A stretch of DNA of 64,000 bases. Origin: Streptococcus mitis B6 (GTDB taxonomy: Bacteria > Bacillota > Bacilli > Lactobacillales > Streptococcaceae). The translations under genes were made by a program, and so were the position numbers. The notes under the pieces were generated by a model. It ran no database searches, was not told the DNA's origin, and saw only the letters and a program-made list of their open reading frames with translations. Where the stretch lies: the NCBI RefSeq assembly GCF_000027165.1, contig NC_013853.1:496001-560000 (forward strand), written 5' to 3'. Of this stretch, positions 7,861 through 17,093 are shown piece by piece; positions within the stretch are counted from its first letter, which is position 1, and each line of letters begins with the position of its first letter.

Positions 7861-8331
7861 ATGGCAACATATGGATTTTTAGATGTTTTAGAGGAAGAGT
7901 TGGAGAAGAACTTTCCTTTTGACTTTGAGATTAGTTGGGACAAACGCAACCACGTGGTTGAAGTGAGTTTTCTATTAGAAGCGCAAAACGCTGCAGGTGT
8001 GGAAATGGTGGATGAAGACGGAGAAGTTTCGTCAGATGATATTCTCTTTGAAGAAGCTGTGCTTTTTTTCAATCCTGCCAAATCAACTGTTAATGAGGAA
8101 GACTATTTGATAGTCATCCCTTACCTGCCTAAAAAAGGTTTTTCTCGTGAATTTTTAGCTTATTTTGCGCTATTTCTCAAAGATACTGCTGAGGTCGGAC
8201 TAGATGCCCTTATGGACTTCTTGGAAGACCCAGAAGCAGAAGAATTCGTCATGGAATGGAATCAAGAAGTCTTTGAAGAAGGAAAAGCAGGCTTGGAAGA
8301 GGGAGAATTTTACCCTTATCCGAGATATTAG
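7861..8331 (+). CDS. DUF3013 family protein
   Basis: 156 residues, acidic, starting MATYGFLDVLEEELEKNFPF and ending EGEFYPYPRY, with no membrane segment or signal. This is a streptococcal/lactococcal family of unknown function. It is the first of a run of plus-strand genes and lies 6 bases before a Nudix gene. The ATG has AAAGAGGA upstream. Confidence 0.82.
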   Translation: MATYGFLDVLEEELEKNFPFDFEISWDKRNHVVEVSFLLEAQNAAGVEMVDEDGEVSSDDILFEEAVLFFNPAKSTVNEEDYLIVIPYLPKKGFSREFLAYFALFLKDTAEVGLDALMDFLEDPEAEEFVMEWNQEVFEEGKAGLEEGEFYPYPRY

Positions 8332-8337
8332 GAGAAA

Positions 8338-8784
8338 ATGATTGTGAATTTAGATTGTATTGATAAAAAGTTTGATTTTACGGGCTCTAAGATTGCCTTG
8401 ATTTGTGAGGATAAGGTCTTGACTATCTTACGTGATGACAAGGACGATATCCCTTGTCCCAACATGTGGGAGTTGCCAGGTGGTGGTCGTGAAGGAAACG
8501 AAAGTCCTTTCGAGTGCGCAGCGCGTGAAGTTTATGAAGAACTGGGAATTCATCTGACTGAGGATTGTCTGCTTTGGGCGAAGGTTTATCCAAGTATGCT
8601 TTTTGCGGATAAACAATCTGTATTTCTAGTCGGTCTGTTGACACAGGCCCAGTTTGACAGTATCGTATTTGGAGATGAAGGACAGGGCTATCAGCTCATG
8701 AATGTCGAGGAATTTCTTAGTTCCAGTCAAGTTGTACCTCAGTTGCAGGAGAGATTAAAAGATTATTTAAAAGTAAGTGATTAG
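8338..8784 (+). CDS. Nudix hydrolase
   Basis: 148 residues with a complete Nudix box, G-x5-E-x7-REVYEELGI, at about residues 45-67 (GGREGNESPFECAA precedes the REVYEE core). This coordinates Mg2+ for hydrolysis of nucleoside-diphosphate-linked substrates. The exact substrate cannot be read from sequence. An ATG directly follows AGGAGAAA. It probably shares a transcript with the DUF3013 gene. Confidence 0.85.
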   Translation: MIVNLDCIDKKFDFTGSKIALICEDKVLTILRDDKDDIPCPNMWELPGGGREGNESPFECAAREVYEELGIHLTEDCLLWAKVYPSMLFADKQSVFLVGLLTQAQFDSIVFGDEGQGYQLMNVEEFLSSSQVVPQLQERLKDYLKVSD

Positions 8785-8921
8785 AAAGGATGGTTCAGTT
8801 AAATTTCTAAACTGAATCCGCCCTAAACACTGTACCAAAAAGATAAACTTCTCTTAGACACAAGCGTCTTCAGAGAATTTCCTATTTTGGTTTTGTGTTT
8901 TACGGGCTTGGTATCTTAATG
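8785..8921 (+). other. Leader region before prmA
   Basis: It holds an imperfect hairpin at 8792-8819 (GGTTCAGTT facing AACTGAATCC) with no T-run, and a second weak repeat (AGACACAAGCGTCT). No clear SD-ATG other than that of prmA was found. The hairpin could be a processing site or weak terminator; I could not decide. Confidence 0.3.
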
Positions 8922-9872
8922 ATGGAAACATGGCAAGAGTTAAAAGTTACAGTGAAGCGTGAGGGAGAGGAGTTAGTTTCTAATCTCTTGATTGAGCTGG
9001 GAGCACAAGGCGTTGCGATTGAAGACAGCATGGACTATGTGGGAAATGTTGACCGCTTCGGCGAGATTTTCCCAGAGGTTGAGCAGCAAGAAGAAGTCGT
9101 AGTGACAGCTTACTACCCTGATACGGTTGATGTAGCAGTGGTTGAAGCAGACTTGCAGGCTCGCCTAGCAGAATTGACAGATTTTATGGATTTGGGAGAG
9201 GTCAAAATGGGGACGACTGCCTTGGCTGAGGAAGACTGGGCAGACAACTGGAAGAAGTACTATGAACCAGCTCGTATCACTCATGATTTGACCATCGTGC
9301 CGTCTTGGACAGAATACGAGGCGACTGCGGGAGAAAAGATTATCAAGCTGGATCCTGGGATGGCTTTTGGGACTGGGACCCATCCAACCACTAAGATGAG
9401 CCTCTTTGCCTTGGAACAGGTTCTTCGTGGTGGCGAAACGGTGCTAGATGTAGGGACTGGTTCAGGGGTTCTCTCTATTGCCAGCTCGCTGCTTGGTGCT
9501 ACGGAAATTTTCGCCTATGACCTAGATGATGTGGCAGTTCGGGTTGCTCAGGAAAATATTGAACTCAACCCTGGAATGGAAAACATCCATGTAGCAGCAG
9601 GAGATTTGCTTAAGGGAGTTGAGATTGAGGCAGATGTGATTGTGGCTAATATTTTGGCGGATATTCTCATTCATCTGACAGACGATGCCTATCGGTTGGT
9701 TAAGGACGAAGGCTACCTGATCATGAGTGGGATTATCAAGGACAAGTGGGACATGGTGCGCGAGTCGGCTGAGTCAGCTGGATTTTTCCTTGAAACCCAC
9801 ATGATTCAAGGGGAATGGAATGCCTGTGTCTTTAAGAAAACCAAGGATATTTCAGGTGTGATTGGAGGTTAG
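8922..9872 (+). CDS. prmA: Ribosomal protein L11 methyltransferase PrmA
   Basis: 316 residues from the METWQELK start; the open frame extends nine codons upstream without an SD. It has an N-terminal L11-binding domain and a C-terminal class I methyltransferase fold with the SAM-binding motif [13 protein letters not shown] (about 181-193) and the NILADIL motif. It trimethylates ribosomal protein L11. The TAG stop lies just before the rsmE ATG, so the two are co-translated. Confidence 0.93.
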   Translation: METWQELKVTVKREGEELVSNLLIELGAQGVAIEDSMDYVGNVDRFGEIFPEVEQQEEVVVTAYYPDTVDVAVVEADLQARLAELTDFMDLGEVKMGTTALAEEDWADNWKKYYEPARITHDLTIVPSWTEYEATAGEKIIKLDPGMAFGTGTHPTTKMSLFALEQVLRGGETVLDVGTGSGVLSIASSLLGATEIFAYDLDDVAVRVAQENIELNPGMENIHVAAGDLLKGVEIEADVIVANILADILIHLTDDAYRLVKDEGYLIMSGIIKDKWDMVRESAESAGFFLETHMIQGEWNACVFKKTKDISGVIGG

Positions 9873-9873
9873 C

Positions 9874-10617
9874 ATGCAGCAGTATTTTGTCAAAGGCAGT
9901 GCAATATCTCCTGTAATCATCGAGGACAAGGAAACCAGCAAGCATATGTTTCAGGTCATGCGCCTGAAGGGGGAGGATGAGGTGACCTTAGTCTTTGATG
10001 ATGGGATCAAGCGCTTGGCGCGCGTGCTAGATGTGGAAAACCGTCAGTTTGAGTTGGTCCAAGAATTAACTGACAATGTAGAACTACCAGTCCAAGTGAC
10101 CATCGCATCCGGCTTTCCCAAGGGAGATAAGTTGGAGTTCATTACTCAGAAAGTAACCGAACTGGGTGCCAGCCAAATCTGGGCCTTTCCTGCCGATTGG
10201 TCGGTCGCCAAGTGGGATGGCAAGAAATTGGGTAAAAAGGTTGAAAAACTAGAAAAAATTGCCCTTGGAGCGGCTGAGCAAAGCAAGCGTAATGTTGTTC
10301 CAAGTGTCAAGCTTTTTGAGAAGAAAGCAGATTTTCTAGCTCAGTTTGACCAGTTTGACTCTATCATAGTGGCTTATGAAGAATCAGCAAAAGAAGGAGA
10401 AGTCGCTGTGCTCTTACAAGCAGTCACTGGTCTTGCAAAAGGAGCCAAACTGCTCTTTATCTTTGGTCCAGAAGGTGGTCTGTCACCTGCAGAAATTGAG
10501 AGTTTTGAAGCTAAGGGAGCAGTATTGGCAGGACTTGGCCCTCGCATTTTGCGAGCAGAAACAGCACCACTTTACGCCTTATCAGCCCTTAGTGTTTTAT
10601 TAGAATTAGAGAAATAA
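9874..10617 (+). CDS. rsmE: 16S rRNA (uracil1498-N3)-methyltransferase RsmE
   Basis: 247 residues; the ATG at 9874 has GGAGGT four bases upstream, inside the prmA tail. It has a PUA-like N-terminus and a SPOUT C-terminal fold with the knot motif LLFIFGPEGGLSPAEI and GLGPRILRAETAPLYA (around 190-235). It methylates U1498 in the decoding centre of 16S rRNA. The prmA-rsmE pair is common in Firmicutes. Confidence 0.93.
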   Translation: MQQYFVKGSAISPVIIEDKETSKHMFQVMRLKGEDEVTLVFDDGIKRLARVLDVENRQFELVQELTDNVELPVQVTIASGFPKGDKLEFITQKVTELGASQIWAFPADWSVAKWDGKKLGKKVEKLEKIALGAAEQSKRNVVPSVKLFEKKADFLAQFDQFDSIIVAYEESAKEGEVAVLLQAVTGLAKGAKLLFIFGPEGGLSPAEIESFEAKGAVLAGLGPRILRAETAPLYALSALSVLLELEK

Positions 10618-10627
10618 GAGGAAGAAA

Positions 10628-12424
10628 ATGGAACAAAAACACCGTTCAGAATTTCCAGAGAAGGAACTTTGGGATTTAACAGCCCTATACCAAGACCGTG
10701 AGGATTTCTTACGTGCGATCGAGAAGGCTCGCGAAGACATCAACCAGTTTAGCCGTGATTACAAGGGCAATCTTCATACTTTTGAGGATTTTGAAAAGGC
10801 CTTTGCGGAATTGGAACAAATCTATATTCAGATGAGCCATATTGGTAACTATGGCTTTATGCCTCAGACGACAGACTATAGCAATGACGAATTTGCTAAC
10901 ATTGCCCAAGCTGGAATGGAATTTGAAACAGATGCCAGTGTAGCCTTGACCTTCTTTGACGATGCCTTGGTGGAAGCTGATGAGGAAGTCTTGGACCGTT
11001 TAGGGGAATTGCCTCACTTGACGGCAGCTATTCGTCAGGCAAAAATCAAAAAAGCCCACTATCTAGGGGCTGATGTGGAGAAGGCCTTGACCAATCTCGG
11101 TGAAGTTTTCTACAGTCCACAGGATATTTACACTAAGATGCGAGCTGGGGATTTCGAAATGGCTGACTTCGAAGCCCATGGCAAGATCTACAAAAACAGC
11201 TTTGTGACCTATGAAAATTTCTACCAAAATCATGAGGATGCTGAGGTTCGTGAGAAATCTTTCCGTTCCTTCTCAGAAGGACTTCGTAAGCACCAAAATA
11301 CGGCTGCCGCAGCTTATTTAGCCCAAGTCAAGTCTGAAAAACTCTTGTCAGATATGAAGGGATACGACTCAGTCTTTGACTATCTTCTAGCTGAGCAGGA
11401 AGTGGATCGCGCCATGTTTGATCGCCAGATTGACCTCATCATGAAGGATTTTGCGCCAGTTGCTCAGAGATACCTCAAACATGTTGCCAAGGTCAATGGT
11501 CTTGAAAAGATGACCTTTGCAGACTGGAAATTGGACTTGGATAGCGCCCTTAATCCTGAAGTGACTATTGACGATGCCTATGATTTGGTCATGAAGTCGG
11601 TAGAACCTTTGGGGCAAGAATATTGTCAGGAAGTTGCTCGCTATCAAGAAGAGCGCTGGGTGGACTTTGCTGCCAATAGTGGCAAGGATTCTGGTGGTTA
11701 TGCGGCGGACCCATATCGCGTGCATCCATATGTCCTCATGAGCTGGACAGGTCGTTTGAGCGATGTTTATACCTTGATTCATGAAATCGGGCATTCTGGT
11801 CAATTCATCTTTTCAGATAATCATCAAAGCTACTTTAACGCCCACATGTCGACCTACTATGTTGAAGCACCGTCAACCTTCAATGAATTGCTACTCAGTG
11901 ACTACTTGGAGCACCAGTCTGACGACCCTCGTCAAAAACGCTTCGCTCTTGCTCACCGCTTGACAGACACCTACTTCCATAACTTTATCACTCACCTTTT
12001 GGAAGCAGCCTTCCAGCGTAAGGTGTATACATTGATTGAAGAAGGAGAAACCTTCGGAGCAAGCAAACTCAACAGAATTATGAAGGAAGTTTTGACGGAT
12101 TTCTGGGGCGATGCCATTGAGATTGATGATGATGCAGCTTTGACTTGGATGCGTCAAGCTCACTACTACATGGGCTTGTATAGTTACACTTACTCAGCAG
12201 GACTAGTCATCTCGACTGCGGGTTACCTCCATCTGAAACATTCAGAAACTGGAGCTGAGGACTGGCTCAATCTCCTTAAGTCAGGTGGTAGCAAGACACC
12301 GCTTGAGTCAGCTATGATTATCGGAGCAGATATCTCTACAGATAAACCACTCCGTGATACCATCCAATTCTTGTCTGACACAGTTGACCAGATTATCGCC
12401 TACAGTGCTCAGTTGGGAGAGTAG
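10628..12424 (+). CDS. pepF: Oligoendopeptidase F (M3B zinc peptidase)
   Basis: 598 residues. The HEIGHSGQF motif (about 387-395, H-E-x-x-H class) gives two zinc ligands and the catalytic Glu; EAPSTFNELLL about 25 residues later supplies the third ligand. No signal peptide, so it is cytosolic and digests peptides of roughly 7-17 residues (family knowledge). SD AAGAGGAAGAA precedes the ATG, 10 bases after rsmE. Length is normal for PepF. Confidence 0.93.
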   Translation: MEQKHRSEFPEKELWDLTALYQDREDFLRAIEKAREDINQFSRDYKGNLHTFEDFEKAFAELEQIYIQMSHIGNYGFMPQTTDYSNDEFANIAQAGMEFETDASVALTFFDDALVEADEEVLDRLGELPHLTAAIRQAKIKKAHYLGADVEKALTNLGEVFYSPQDIYTKMRAGDFEMADFEAHGKIYKNSFVTYENFYQNHEDAEVREKSFRSFSEGLRKHQNTAAAAYLAQVKSEKLLSDMKGYDSVFDYLLAEQEVDRAMFDRQIDLIMKDFAPVAQRYLKHVAKVNGLEKMTFADWKLDLDSALNPEVTIDDAYDLVMKSVEPLGQEYCQEVARYQEERWVDFAANSGKDSGGYAADPYRVHPYVLMSWTGRLSDVYTLIHEIGHSGQFIFSDNHQSYFNAHMSTYYVEAPSTFNELLLSDYLEHQSDDPRQKRFALAHRLTDTYFHNFITHLLEAAFQRKVYTLIEEGETFGASKLNRIMKEVLTDFWGDAIEIDDDAALTWMRQAHYYMGLYSYTYSAGLVISTAGYLHLKHSETGAEDWLNLLKSGGSKTPLESAMIIGADISTDKPLRDTIQFLSDTVDQIIAYSAQLGE

Positions 12425-12448
12425 GGGGAATAGAAAGGTTGTTCTAGA

Positions 12449-12604
12449 ATGATGTTTATGGGCTTGTTAAGCATCATTATATTTGGCTTAGCTGTAGCTA
12501 TTTTCAAAAACGCCGTTGAAGGTCGTGATGTTAAATTTGAACTTGTTGTAGAGTTGGTATTGATCGTTATTTACTTCATTTTTTATCAGATTGTATTTTA
12601 TTGA
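12449..12604 (+). CDS. Small membrane protein, unknown
   Basis: 51 residues starting MMFMGLLSIIIFGLAVAIFK. It has two hydrophobic stretches (about 3-19 and 34-50) around a charged linker NAVEGRDVKFE, giving a likely helical hairpin. GAAAGG lies about 10 bases before the ATG, and it follows pepF by 24 bases. No family recognised; the membrane pattern and SD support a real gene. Confidence 0.5.
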   Translation: MMFMGLLSIIIFGLAVAIFKNAVEGRDVKFELVVELVLIVIYFIFYQIVFY

Positions 12605-12671
12605 GAATTCAATATTAAGTCATTTAAGGCTGGCTTTTTGATAAGTTATCAGGAATGTAGAGGTATTGACC

Positions 12672-13463
12672 ATGTATCAAAAGTTACTTAGAAAAATAGA
12701 AGAAGAAAAACCAAGTTATAACCAGGAGGAAATCCAGTGGTTGCTTGATCATTTGGGAGATCCTTCTCCAGAAATTCGCGATGACCTTGTTTTTACAAGC
12801 TTGGCTAGAGGATTGCAGGAAGAGCTATTTACACAGGAGCAATTTAATTTCATTGCTGAGGAAATTTTATCTGATGGAGGAATAGACAAAGAGATTGATA
12901 AGGTAGGCTTGTCAACACTTGAACGTTCTTTTAGGGCGCTTATTTATGCAAATCTCTTGTCTGCGGATGCCAACCAGCAATCGATTTTTTATCAGGAATT
13001 AAATTCAGGAATTCGTAATGTCCTTTTAAATCAAGGTTTGTCCTATCTTTCGAAAGAAAAGGACACGACAGGTTTTTCAAGTCGGTATGGTTGGGTTCAT
13101 GCTTTTGCACATGGAGCCGATTTACTGACAGAGGTGGTTTGTCATCCAGACTTTCCTAAAAACAGAGTTCATGAAGTATTTGATATACTTGGGCAACTAT
13201 TTAAAAGAGTTTCCATTCGTTTTACAGATGATGAGGATTGGCGTTTAGCAAGAGTGATCTATGAACCTATTTTACAAGGGAAGTTGGAGCAAGAGCAAGT
13301 AGCTTCTTGGATAAAAGCTGTCGACTTTCCGATAGAAGAAAGGGAGGATTTTTATAAATTTTCCAACTTCAGATCCTGTCTGTTGGAAGTCTATGTCCAA
13401 CTTGACCAGAGAAATAGTTTACAAGATGACTTGAAAGAAGCTATCCAGTCTTTTCAATACTAG
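12672..13463 (+). CDS. DUF2785 family protein
   Basis: 263 residues from the ATG at 12672, with GAGG upstream; an in-frame TTG two codons earlier is less likely. The family signature GWVHAFAHGADLLTEVVCHP lies near residues 141-160. It is helical and soluble, with no signal peptide. Function unknown. It follows the 51-residue membrane protein and ends before a strong terminator. Confidence 0.8.
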   Translation: MYQKLLRKIEEEKPSYNQEEIQWLLDHLGDPSPEIRDDLVFTSLARGLQEELFTQEQFNFIAEEILSDGGIDKEIDKVGLSTLERSFRALIYANLLSADANQQSIFYQELNSGIRNVLLNQGLSYLSKEKDTTGFSSRYGWVHAFAHGADLLTEVVCHPDFPKNRVHEVFDILGQLFKRVSIRFTDDEDWRLARVIYEPILQGKLEQEQVASWIKAVDFPIEEREDFYKFSNFRSCLLEVYVQLDQRNSLQDDLKEAIQSFQY

Positions 13464-13530
13464 GGATAAGCTAATATTACTTATTGAAAGAGTTTCTATT
13501 GTATCCTCCTAACTAATAATGAAAACTTAT

Positions 13531-13564
13531 AAAAGAGGTTGAATCATTTTCCAACCTCTTTTTG
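13531..13564. terminator. Terminator between convergent genes
   Basis: AAAAGAGGTTG and CAACCTCTTTTT form an 11-base stem with T-runs on both strands. It serves both the DUF2785 gene and the converging SDR gene. Confidence 0.85.
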
Positions 13565-13570
13565 TGTATC

Positions 13571-14335
13571 TTAATGGAATTGCATACCACCATCAACGAT
13601 AATGGTTTGTCCTGTAATGTAGTTTGAATCTGGTCCTGCAAGAAAGCTGACGGCTGCAGCCACATCTTCTGGTTCAGATAGACGTTTTAGAGTAATATCT
13701 TTTGCAAATGTCTGCATACCCCACTCGTCATCTTTTCCTGCATTTTTACCAACTTCATGAGCGATGTCGTACATCATTGGTGTTTTCACAATACCTGGTG
13801 CGTAGGCGTTAACAGTGATGCCTGAGTCTGCTAAATCACGTGCTAATGTTTGCGTAATTCCACGAACAGCAAATTTGGTTCCACCATAAACAGTTAGATT
13901 TGGATTACCGACTACCCCAGCTTGAGAGGTTGCGTTGATAATTTTACCTCCGTGGCCAAGTGCTTTAAATTGCGCTTGTGCAGCTTGTGAACCCCAAATG
14001 ACACCACCAACGTTGATACCGAAAGTGCGTGTAAATTGTTCCTCAGTAATTGTATCAAGAGGAGTAGTTGGAGCAACACCAGCGTTATTTACGACAACAT
14101 TCAAATCACCAAAATGGTCAACAACCTTTTGAAATGCTTGTGCAACTTCGGCCTGTTTCGAAACATCGGCCACGACAGCGAAGGCATTTTCAGCTGATAA
14201 TTCGGCAACAGCCTTTTCAGCTGTTTCGGGATTGTAGTCTAAGACTCCTACCTTAAAGCCATCTTGAACCAATCGTTTTGCGATTGCAAAACCGATTCCT
14301 TGACCTGCACCTGTAACAATAGCAACTTTAGACAT
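13571..14335 (-). CDS. Diacetyl/acetoin reductase (SDR family)
   Basis: 254 residues from the ATG at 14335, which has AGGAGGAATC upstream. A classical short-chain dehydrogenase: [10 protein letters not shown] coenzyme motif (about 8-17), NNAGVAP, catalytic Ser (ATSQAG), and VYGGTKFAV with the YxxxK pair (about 151-155). The overall pattern, including the [10 protein letters not shown] end, matches (S)-acetoin-forming diacetyl reductase/butanediol dehydrogenase, which disposes of NAD(P)H from pyruvate overflow. Substrate assignment is by resemblance. Confidence 0.8.
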   Translation of the reverse strand: MSKVAIVTGAGQGIGFAIAKRLVQDGFKVGVLDYNPETAEKAVAELSAENAFAVVADVSKQAEVAQAFQKVVDHFGDLNVVVNNAGVAPTTPLDTITEEQFTRTFGINVGGVIWGSQAAQAQFKALGHGGKIINATSQAGVVGNPNLTVYGGTKFAVRGITQTLARDLADSGITVNAYAPGIVKTPMMYDIAHEVGKNAGKDDEWGMQTFAKDITLKRLSEPEDVAAAVSFLAGPDSNYITGQTIIVDGGMQFH

Positions 14336-14401
14336 ATGATTCCTCCTTGGTATCCACGATACCATTCAAACGTTCATAAAAGAACAGCAAAGTTGTAAAA
14401 T

Positions 14402-14438
14402 TAGTTCAAATGAGGGATTAAATAACCTATTTGAACTA
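14402..14438. promoter_or_regulatory. Inverted repeat at the SDR gene start site
   Basis: TAGTTCAAAT and ATTTGAACTA are perfect 10-base arms 17 bases apart, with inner AGG/CCT also pairing. The repeat covers the expected transcription start, just downstream of the -10. It is an operator candidate for an unknown regulator, possibly of MerR or TetR type. Confidence 0.55.
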
Positions 14439-14445
14439 TGTTAAT

Positions 14446-14474
14446 AGTATATACCTTTAGAAAAAATGTTTCAA
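14446..14474 (-). promoter_or_regulatory. Promoter of the SDR gene
   Basis: On the minus strand, TTGAAA (14474-14469), 17 bases and TATACT (14451-14446). The leader is about 100 bases long. Confidence 0.65.
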
Positions 14475-14528
14475 ATAAACACTACCGTTTTTATAGAATT
14501 TTATCCTGAAAATTTTCAATCAATTTTC

Positions 14529-14557
14529 TTGAAACCCTTTCCCTCTTTTGATAGACT
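14529..14557 (+). promoter_or_regulatory. Promoter of the aquaporin gene
   Basis: TTGAAA (14529-14534), a 17-base spacer and TAGACT (14552-14557). The start would lie about 25 bases before the ATG, which follows AAAGGAGAAAG. Confidence 0.55.
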
Positions 14558-14589
14558 AGTATCCAGTTTTTGAAAAAAGGAGAAAGAAA

Positions 14590-15258
14590 ATGAAAAAATT
14601 TGTTGCTGAGTTAATCGGTACGTACATGCTTGTGTTCGTCGGAACAGGAGCTGTTGTTTTTGGAAATGGTCTTGATGGCCTAGGTCACCTTGGAATTGCC
14701 TTTGCTTTTGGTTTAGCCATCGTGGTTGCAGCCTACTCAATCGGAACTATTTCAGGGGCTCACTTGAACCCAGCTGTTTCTATTGCTATGTTTGTAAACA
14801 AACGTTTGTCATCTTCAGAGCTTGTAAACTACATCCTTGGACAAGTAGTTGGAGCTTTCTTAGCATCTGCTTCTGTCTTCTTCCTCTTGGCTAACTCAGG
14901 CATGTCAACTGCTAGTCTTGGTGAAAATGCCTTGGCAAACGGTGTCACTGTCTTTGGTGGTTTCTTGTTTGAAGTCATCGCAACCTTCTTGTTTGTCTTG
15001 GTTATCATGACTGTGACATCAGCAAGCAAGGGCAATGGTGCGATTGCTGGTTTGGTAATCGGTTTGTCCTTGATGGCGATGATTCTTGTGGGATTGAACA
15101 TTACTGGACTTTCAGTAAACCCAGCTCGTAGCTTGGCACCAGCTGTTTTGGTAGGTGGCGCAGCCCTTCAACAATTATGGATTTTCATCCTTGCGCCAAT
15201 CGTTGGTGGAGTTCTTGCAGCTCTTGTTGCGAAAAACTTCCTTGGAACAGAAGAATAA
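14590..15258 (+). CDS. MIP family aquaporin
   Basis: 222 residues, six membrane helices and both pore motifs, NPAVS (about 60-64) and NPARS (about 179-183). The selectivity Arg follows the second NPA. Size and motifs suit an AqpZ-like water channel; streptococcal homologues are also reported to pass H2O2, which matters in peroxide-producing mitis-group species. It is a single-gene unit with its own promoter and terminator. Confidence 0.88.
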   Translation: MKKFVAELIGTYMLVFVGTGAVVFGNGLDGLGHLGIAFAFGLAIVVAAYSIGTISGAHLNPAVSIAMFVNKRLSSSELVNYILGQVVGAFLASASVFFLLANSGMSTASLGENALANGVTVFGGFLFEVIATFLFVLVIMTVTSASKGNGAIAGLVIGLSLMAMILVGLNITGLSVNPARSLAPAVLVGGAALQQLWIFILAPIVGGVLAALVAKNFLGTEE

Positions 15259-15269
15259 TTGAAACTCAA

Positions 15270-15306
15270 AAAGCCTTGCTCCTCATCTCGAGGAACAGGG
15301 TTTTTT
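15270..15306 (+). terminator. Terminator after the aquaporin gene
   Basis: CCTTGCTCCTC pairs with GAGGAACAGGG (with wobbles) and is followed by TTTTTT. Confidence 0.7.
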
Positions 15307-15312
15307 CGTATG

Positions 15313-15426
15313 ATACTCTTCGAAAATTTCTTCAAACCACGTCAGCTTCCATCTGCAACCTCAAAGCAGTGCTTCGAGTAACTTGCGGCTAATTTCCTAG
15401 TTTGCTTTTTGATTTTCATTGAGTAT
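15313..15426. repeat. BOX element (inverted)
   Basis: It runs from ATACTCTTCGAAAA to TTTTCATTGAGTAT and contains TTCAAACCACGTCAGC (boxC side), a short boxB-like CAACCTCAAAGCAGTGCTT piece and CCTAGTTTGC (boxA side). This is the classic BOX element in reverse. It separates the aquaporin gene from queF and comes within five bases of the queF stop. Confidence 0.88.
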
Positions 15427-15430
15427 GAGT

Positions 15431-15922
15431 TTAGCGGTTGTCAATTTTCTCTGGATAAAGGTCGTGTTGGAAGAGGCGTTGTTCTGCCAAGCCTTCATAC
15501 TTAGTTCCAGGCTTACCATAGTTGTAGTAGGGATCAATTGAGATGCCACCGCGCGGAGTAAATTTTCCCCAGACTTCTAAATAGCGAGGGTCTAGCAAGT
15601 TGACTAAGTCTTTCCCAATGGTGTTGATACAGTTTTCGTGGAAATCTCCGTGATTTCGGTAGCTAAAGAGGTAGAGTTTGAGGGATTTTGACTCCACACA
15701 GAGCTTGTCAGGGATGTAGGAAATATAAATCGTAGCAAAGTCTGGTTGAGCAGTAATTGGACACAGTGAGGTAAATTCAGGACAGTTAAATTTGATAAAA
15801 TAGTCATTTTCCACATGACGATTGTCAAAGGATTCCAGGACTTCTGGTTGATACTCGAAAATGTAGTTGGTTTCTTTGTTGCCCAGTAGGCTTAGGTTTT
15901 TCATTTCTTCTTGTTGTGACAT
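15431..15922 (-). CDS. queF: 7-cyano-7-deazaguanine (preQ0) reductase QueF
   Basis: 163 residues of the short (unimodular, YkvM-type) QueF class. The catalytic Cys lies in [17 protein letters not shown] (about 50-66), with the Asp a few residues on and the NADPH-binding [11 protein letters not shown] region (about 89-99). It reduces the nitrile of preQ0 to preQ1, the last soluble step before insertion into tRNA. Final gene of the queC-D-E-F operon. Confidence 0.93.
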   Translation of the reverse strand: MSQQEEMKNLSLLGNKETNYIFEYQPEVLESFDNRHVENDYFIKFNCPEFTSLCPITAQPDFATIYISYIPDKLCVESKSLKLYLFSYRNHGDFHENCINTIGKDLVNLLDPRYLEVWGKFTPRGGISIDPYYNYGKPGTKYEGLAEQRLFQHDLYPEKIDNR

Positions 15923-15940
15923 GATTTTTTCTTTCTAATC

Positions 15941-16657
15941 TTAAACACCACGTTGGTTGTCGTATAGGAGGGTATGGAGTTGAGGAAGGACGCGGACATT
16001 GCCCCAACTATCGTCAGCAGCGATGCGTTCCCAGAGTTCTTTGAGACGGTCCAGTTGGTCTTGGACAATATTACCCGTAGCCTTGGGCTCAGGATTTCCT
16101 GCTGATAAAAAGAGAACATCTGGTTGGTAGCGTTCTTGTATTCCTCTGGCAAAGGCCAAATCTGCATCGTCAAAGACAGGAATTTTAAAGGTGACCTTAT
16201 CTGGATCCAGTTGGGAAACGATAAAGTCCAAGGTCTCAAAGTTGACTTCCATCTTGGATGAAGGAGGTTTGGGGCTCAGAGTGACCTGGTCGATGTCTTT
16301 TAACCAATTTTGCCAGCGGGAACCTTGGGTCTCAACAGCCAGAGTGACACCACGTTCCTTGAGTTTAGTGACGAGTTCAGCCATGTTGGCTGCTAGGATA
16401 GCAGGATTTCCCCCAGATAGGGTTACATAGTCGTAGCTCCCCAATTTATCCAAGGCAGCAATGACCTCGTCAGCTGTCATGCGAATTGGTTTTTCAGAGC
16501 CATCCCATGTAAAGGCAGAATCGCACCAGTCGCAGTGATAGTCGCAACCTGCAGTACGGACAAACATGGTTTTCTGCCCGATTGCACGGCCTTCGCCTTG
16601 AAAGGTTGGGCCAAAAATTTCCAAAACTGGTAGTTTGAGGACACGTTCCCTAGTCAT
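15941..16657 (-). CDS. queE: 7-carboxy-7-deazaguanine synthase QueE
   Basis: 238 residues of the radical-SAM superfamily. The cluster motif is GCDYHCDWCDSAF (C-x3-C-x2-C, about 33-45), preceded by FGPTFQGEGRAIGQKTMFVR and followed by the LSGGNPA SAM-binding motif. It converts 6-carboxytetrahydropterin to CDG. It overlaps the end of queD by 8 bases, indicating translational coupling. Confidence 0.92.
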   Translation of the reverse strand: MTRERVLKLPVLEIFGPTFQGEGRAIGQKTMFVRTAGCDYHCDWCDSAFTWDGSEKPIRMTADEVIAALDKLGSYDYVTLSGGNPAILAANMAELVTKLKERGVTLAVETQGSRWQNWLKDIDQVTLSPKPPSSKMEVNFETLDFIVSQLDPDKVTFKIPVFDDADLAFARGIQERYQPDVLFLSAGNPEPKATGNIVQDQLDRLKELWERIAADDSWGNVRVLPQLHTLLYDNQRGV

Positions 16658-17093
16658 CTAACCACTCCCGTCTAAACTCCGCAAAGGAAGTCGGAGTCTC
16701 ATAGAGGCGAACGTATTCCAAACGGAGACCACGTTCGTCTGGCAACTCTTGACTCATAGTTTGGAAAATCCAGTAAACCATATTTTCAGCAGTCGTGTTC
16801 ATATAGGGAAGAGTTTCGTTTAGATAGCGATGATCCAAGTGGGGCTCTAAGTAGTTCTTGTAGATCGCTTTGATATCTCCGAAATCGTAGGTCATGCCAC
16901 GTTCATCTAAAAATCCACTGACAGCAATCTGCAGATGATAAGTGTGGCCGTGCAGGGATTTGCATTTTCCCTCATAGTGAAAGAGGTGGTGGGCAGCGTC
17001 GAAAGTGAACTCTTTTGATACCAAGGTTCTGTGAGGATTGTAGACAAGAGATTCCCCGGTTTCCTGTTTGATTTCTTTGGGTGCAAAAAACAT
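16650..17093 (-). CDS. queD: 6-carboxytetrahydropterin synthase QueD
   Basis: 147 residues from the ATG at 17093, which overlaps the queC stop as TAATG; the longer open frame runs inside queC. Zinc ligands and catalytic Cys lie in DAAHHLFHY and CKSLHGHTYHLQI (about 33-61), with DFGDIKAIYKNYLEPHLDHRYLN after them. It makes CPH4 from dihydroneopterin triphosphate in queuosine synthesis. Confidence 0.92.
   Translation of the reverse strand: MFFAPKEIKQETGESLVYNPHRTLVSKEFTFDAAHHLFHYEGKCKSLHGHTYHLQIAVSGFLDERGMTYDFGDIKAIYKNYLEPHLDHRYLNETLPYMNTTAENMVYWIFQTMSQELPDERGLRLEYVRLYETPTSFAEFRREWLDD

Noticed and set aside
8792..8819. Hairpin before prmA as a terminator or riboswitch
   Set aside because: The stem is short with a bulge and no T-run follows; no known riboswitch pattern was recognised.
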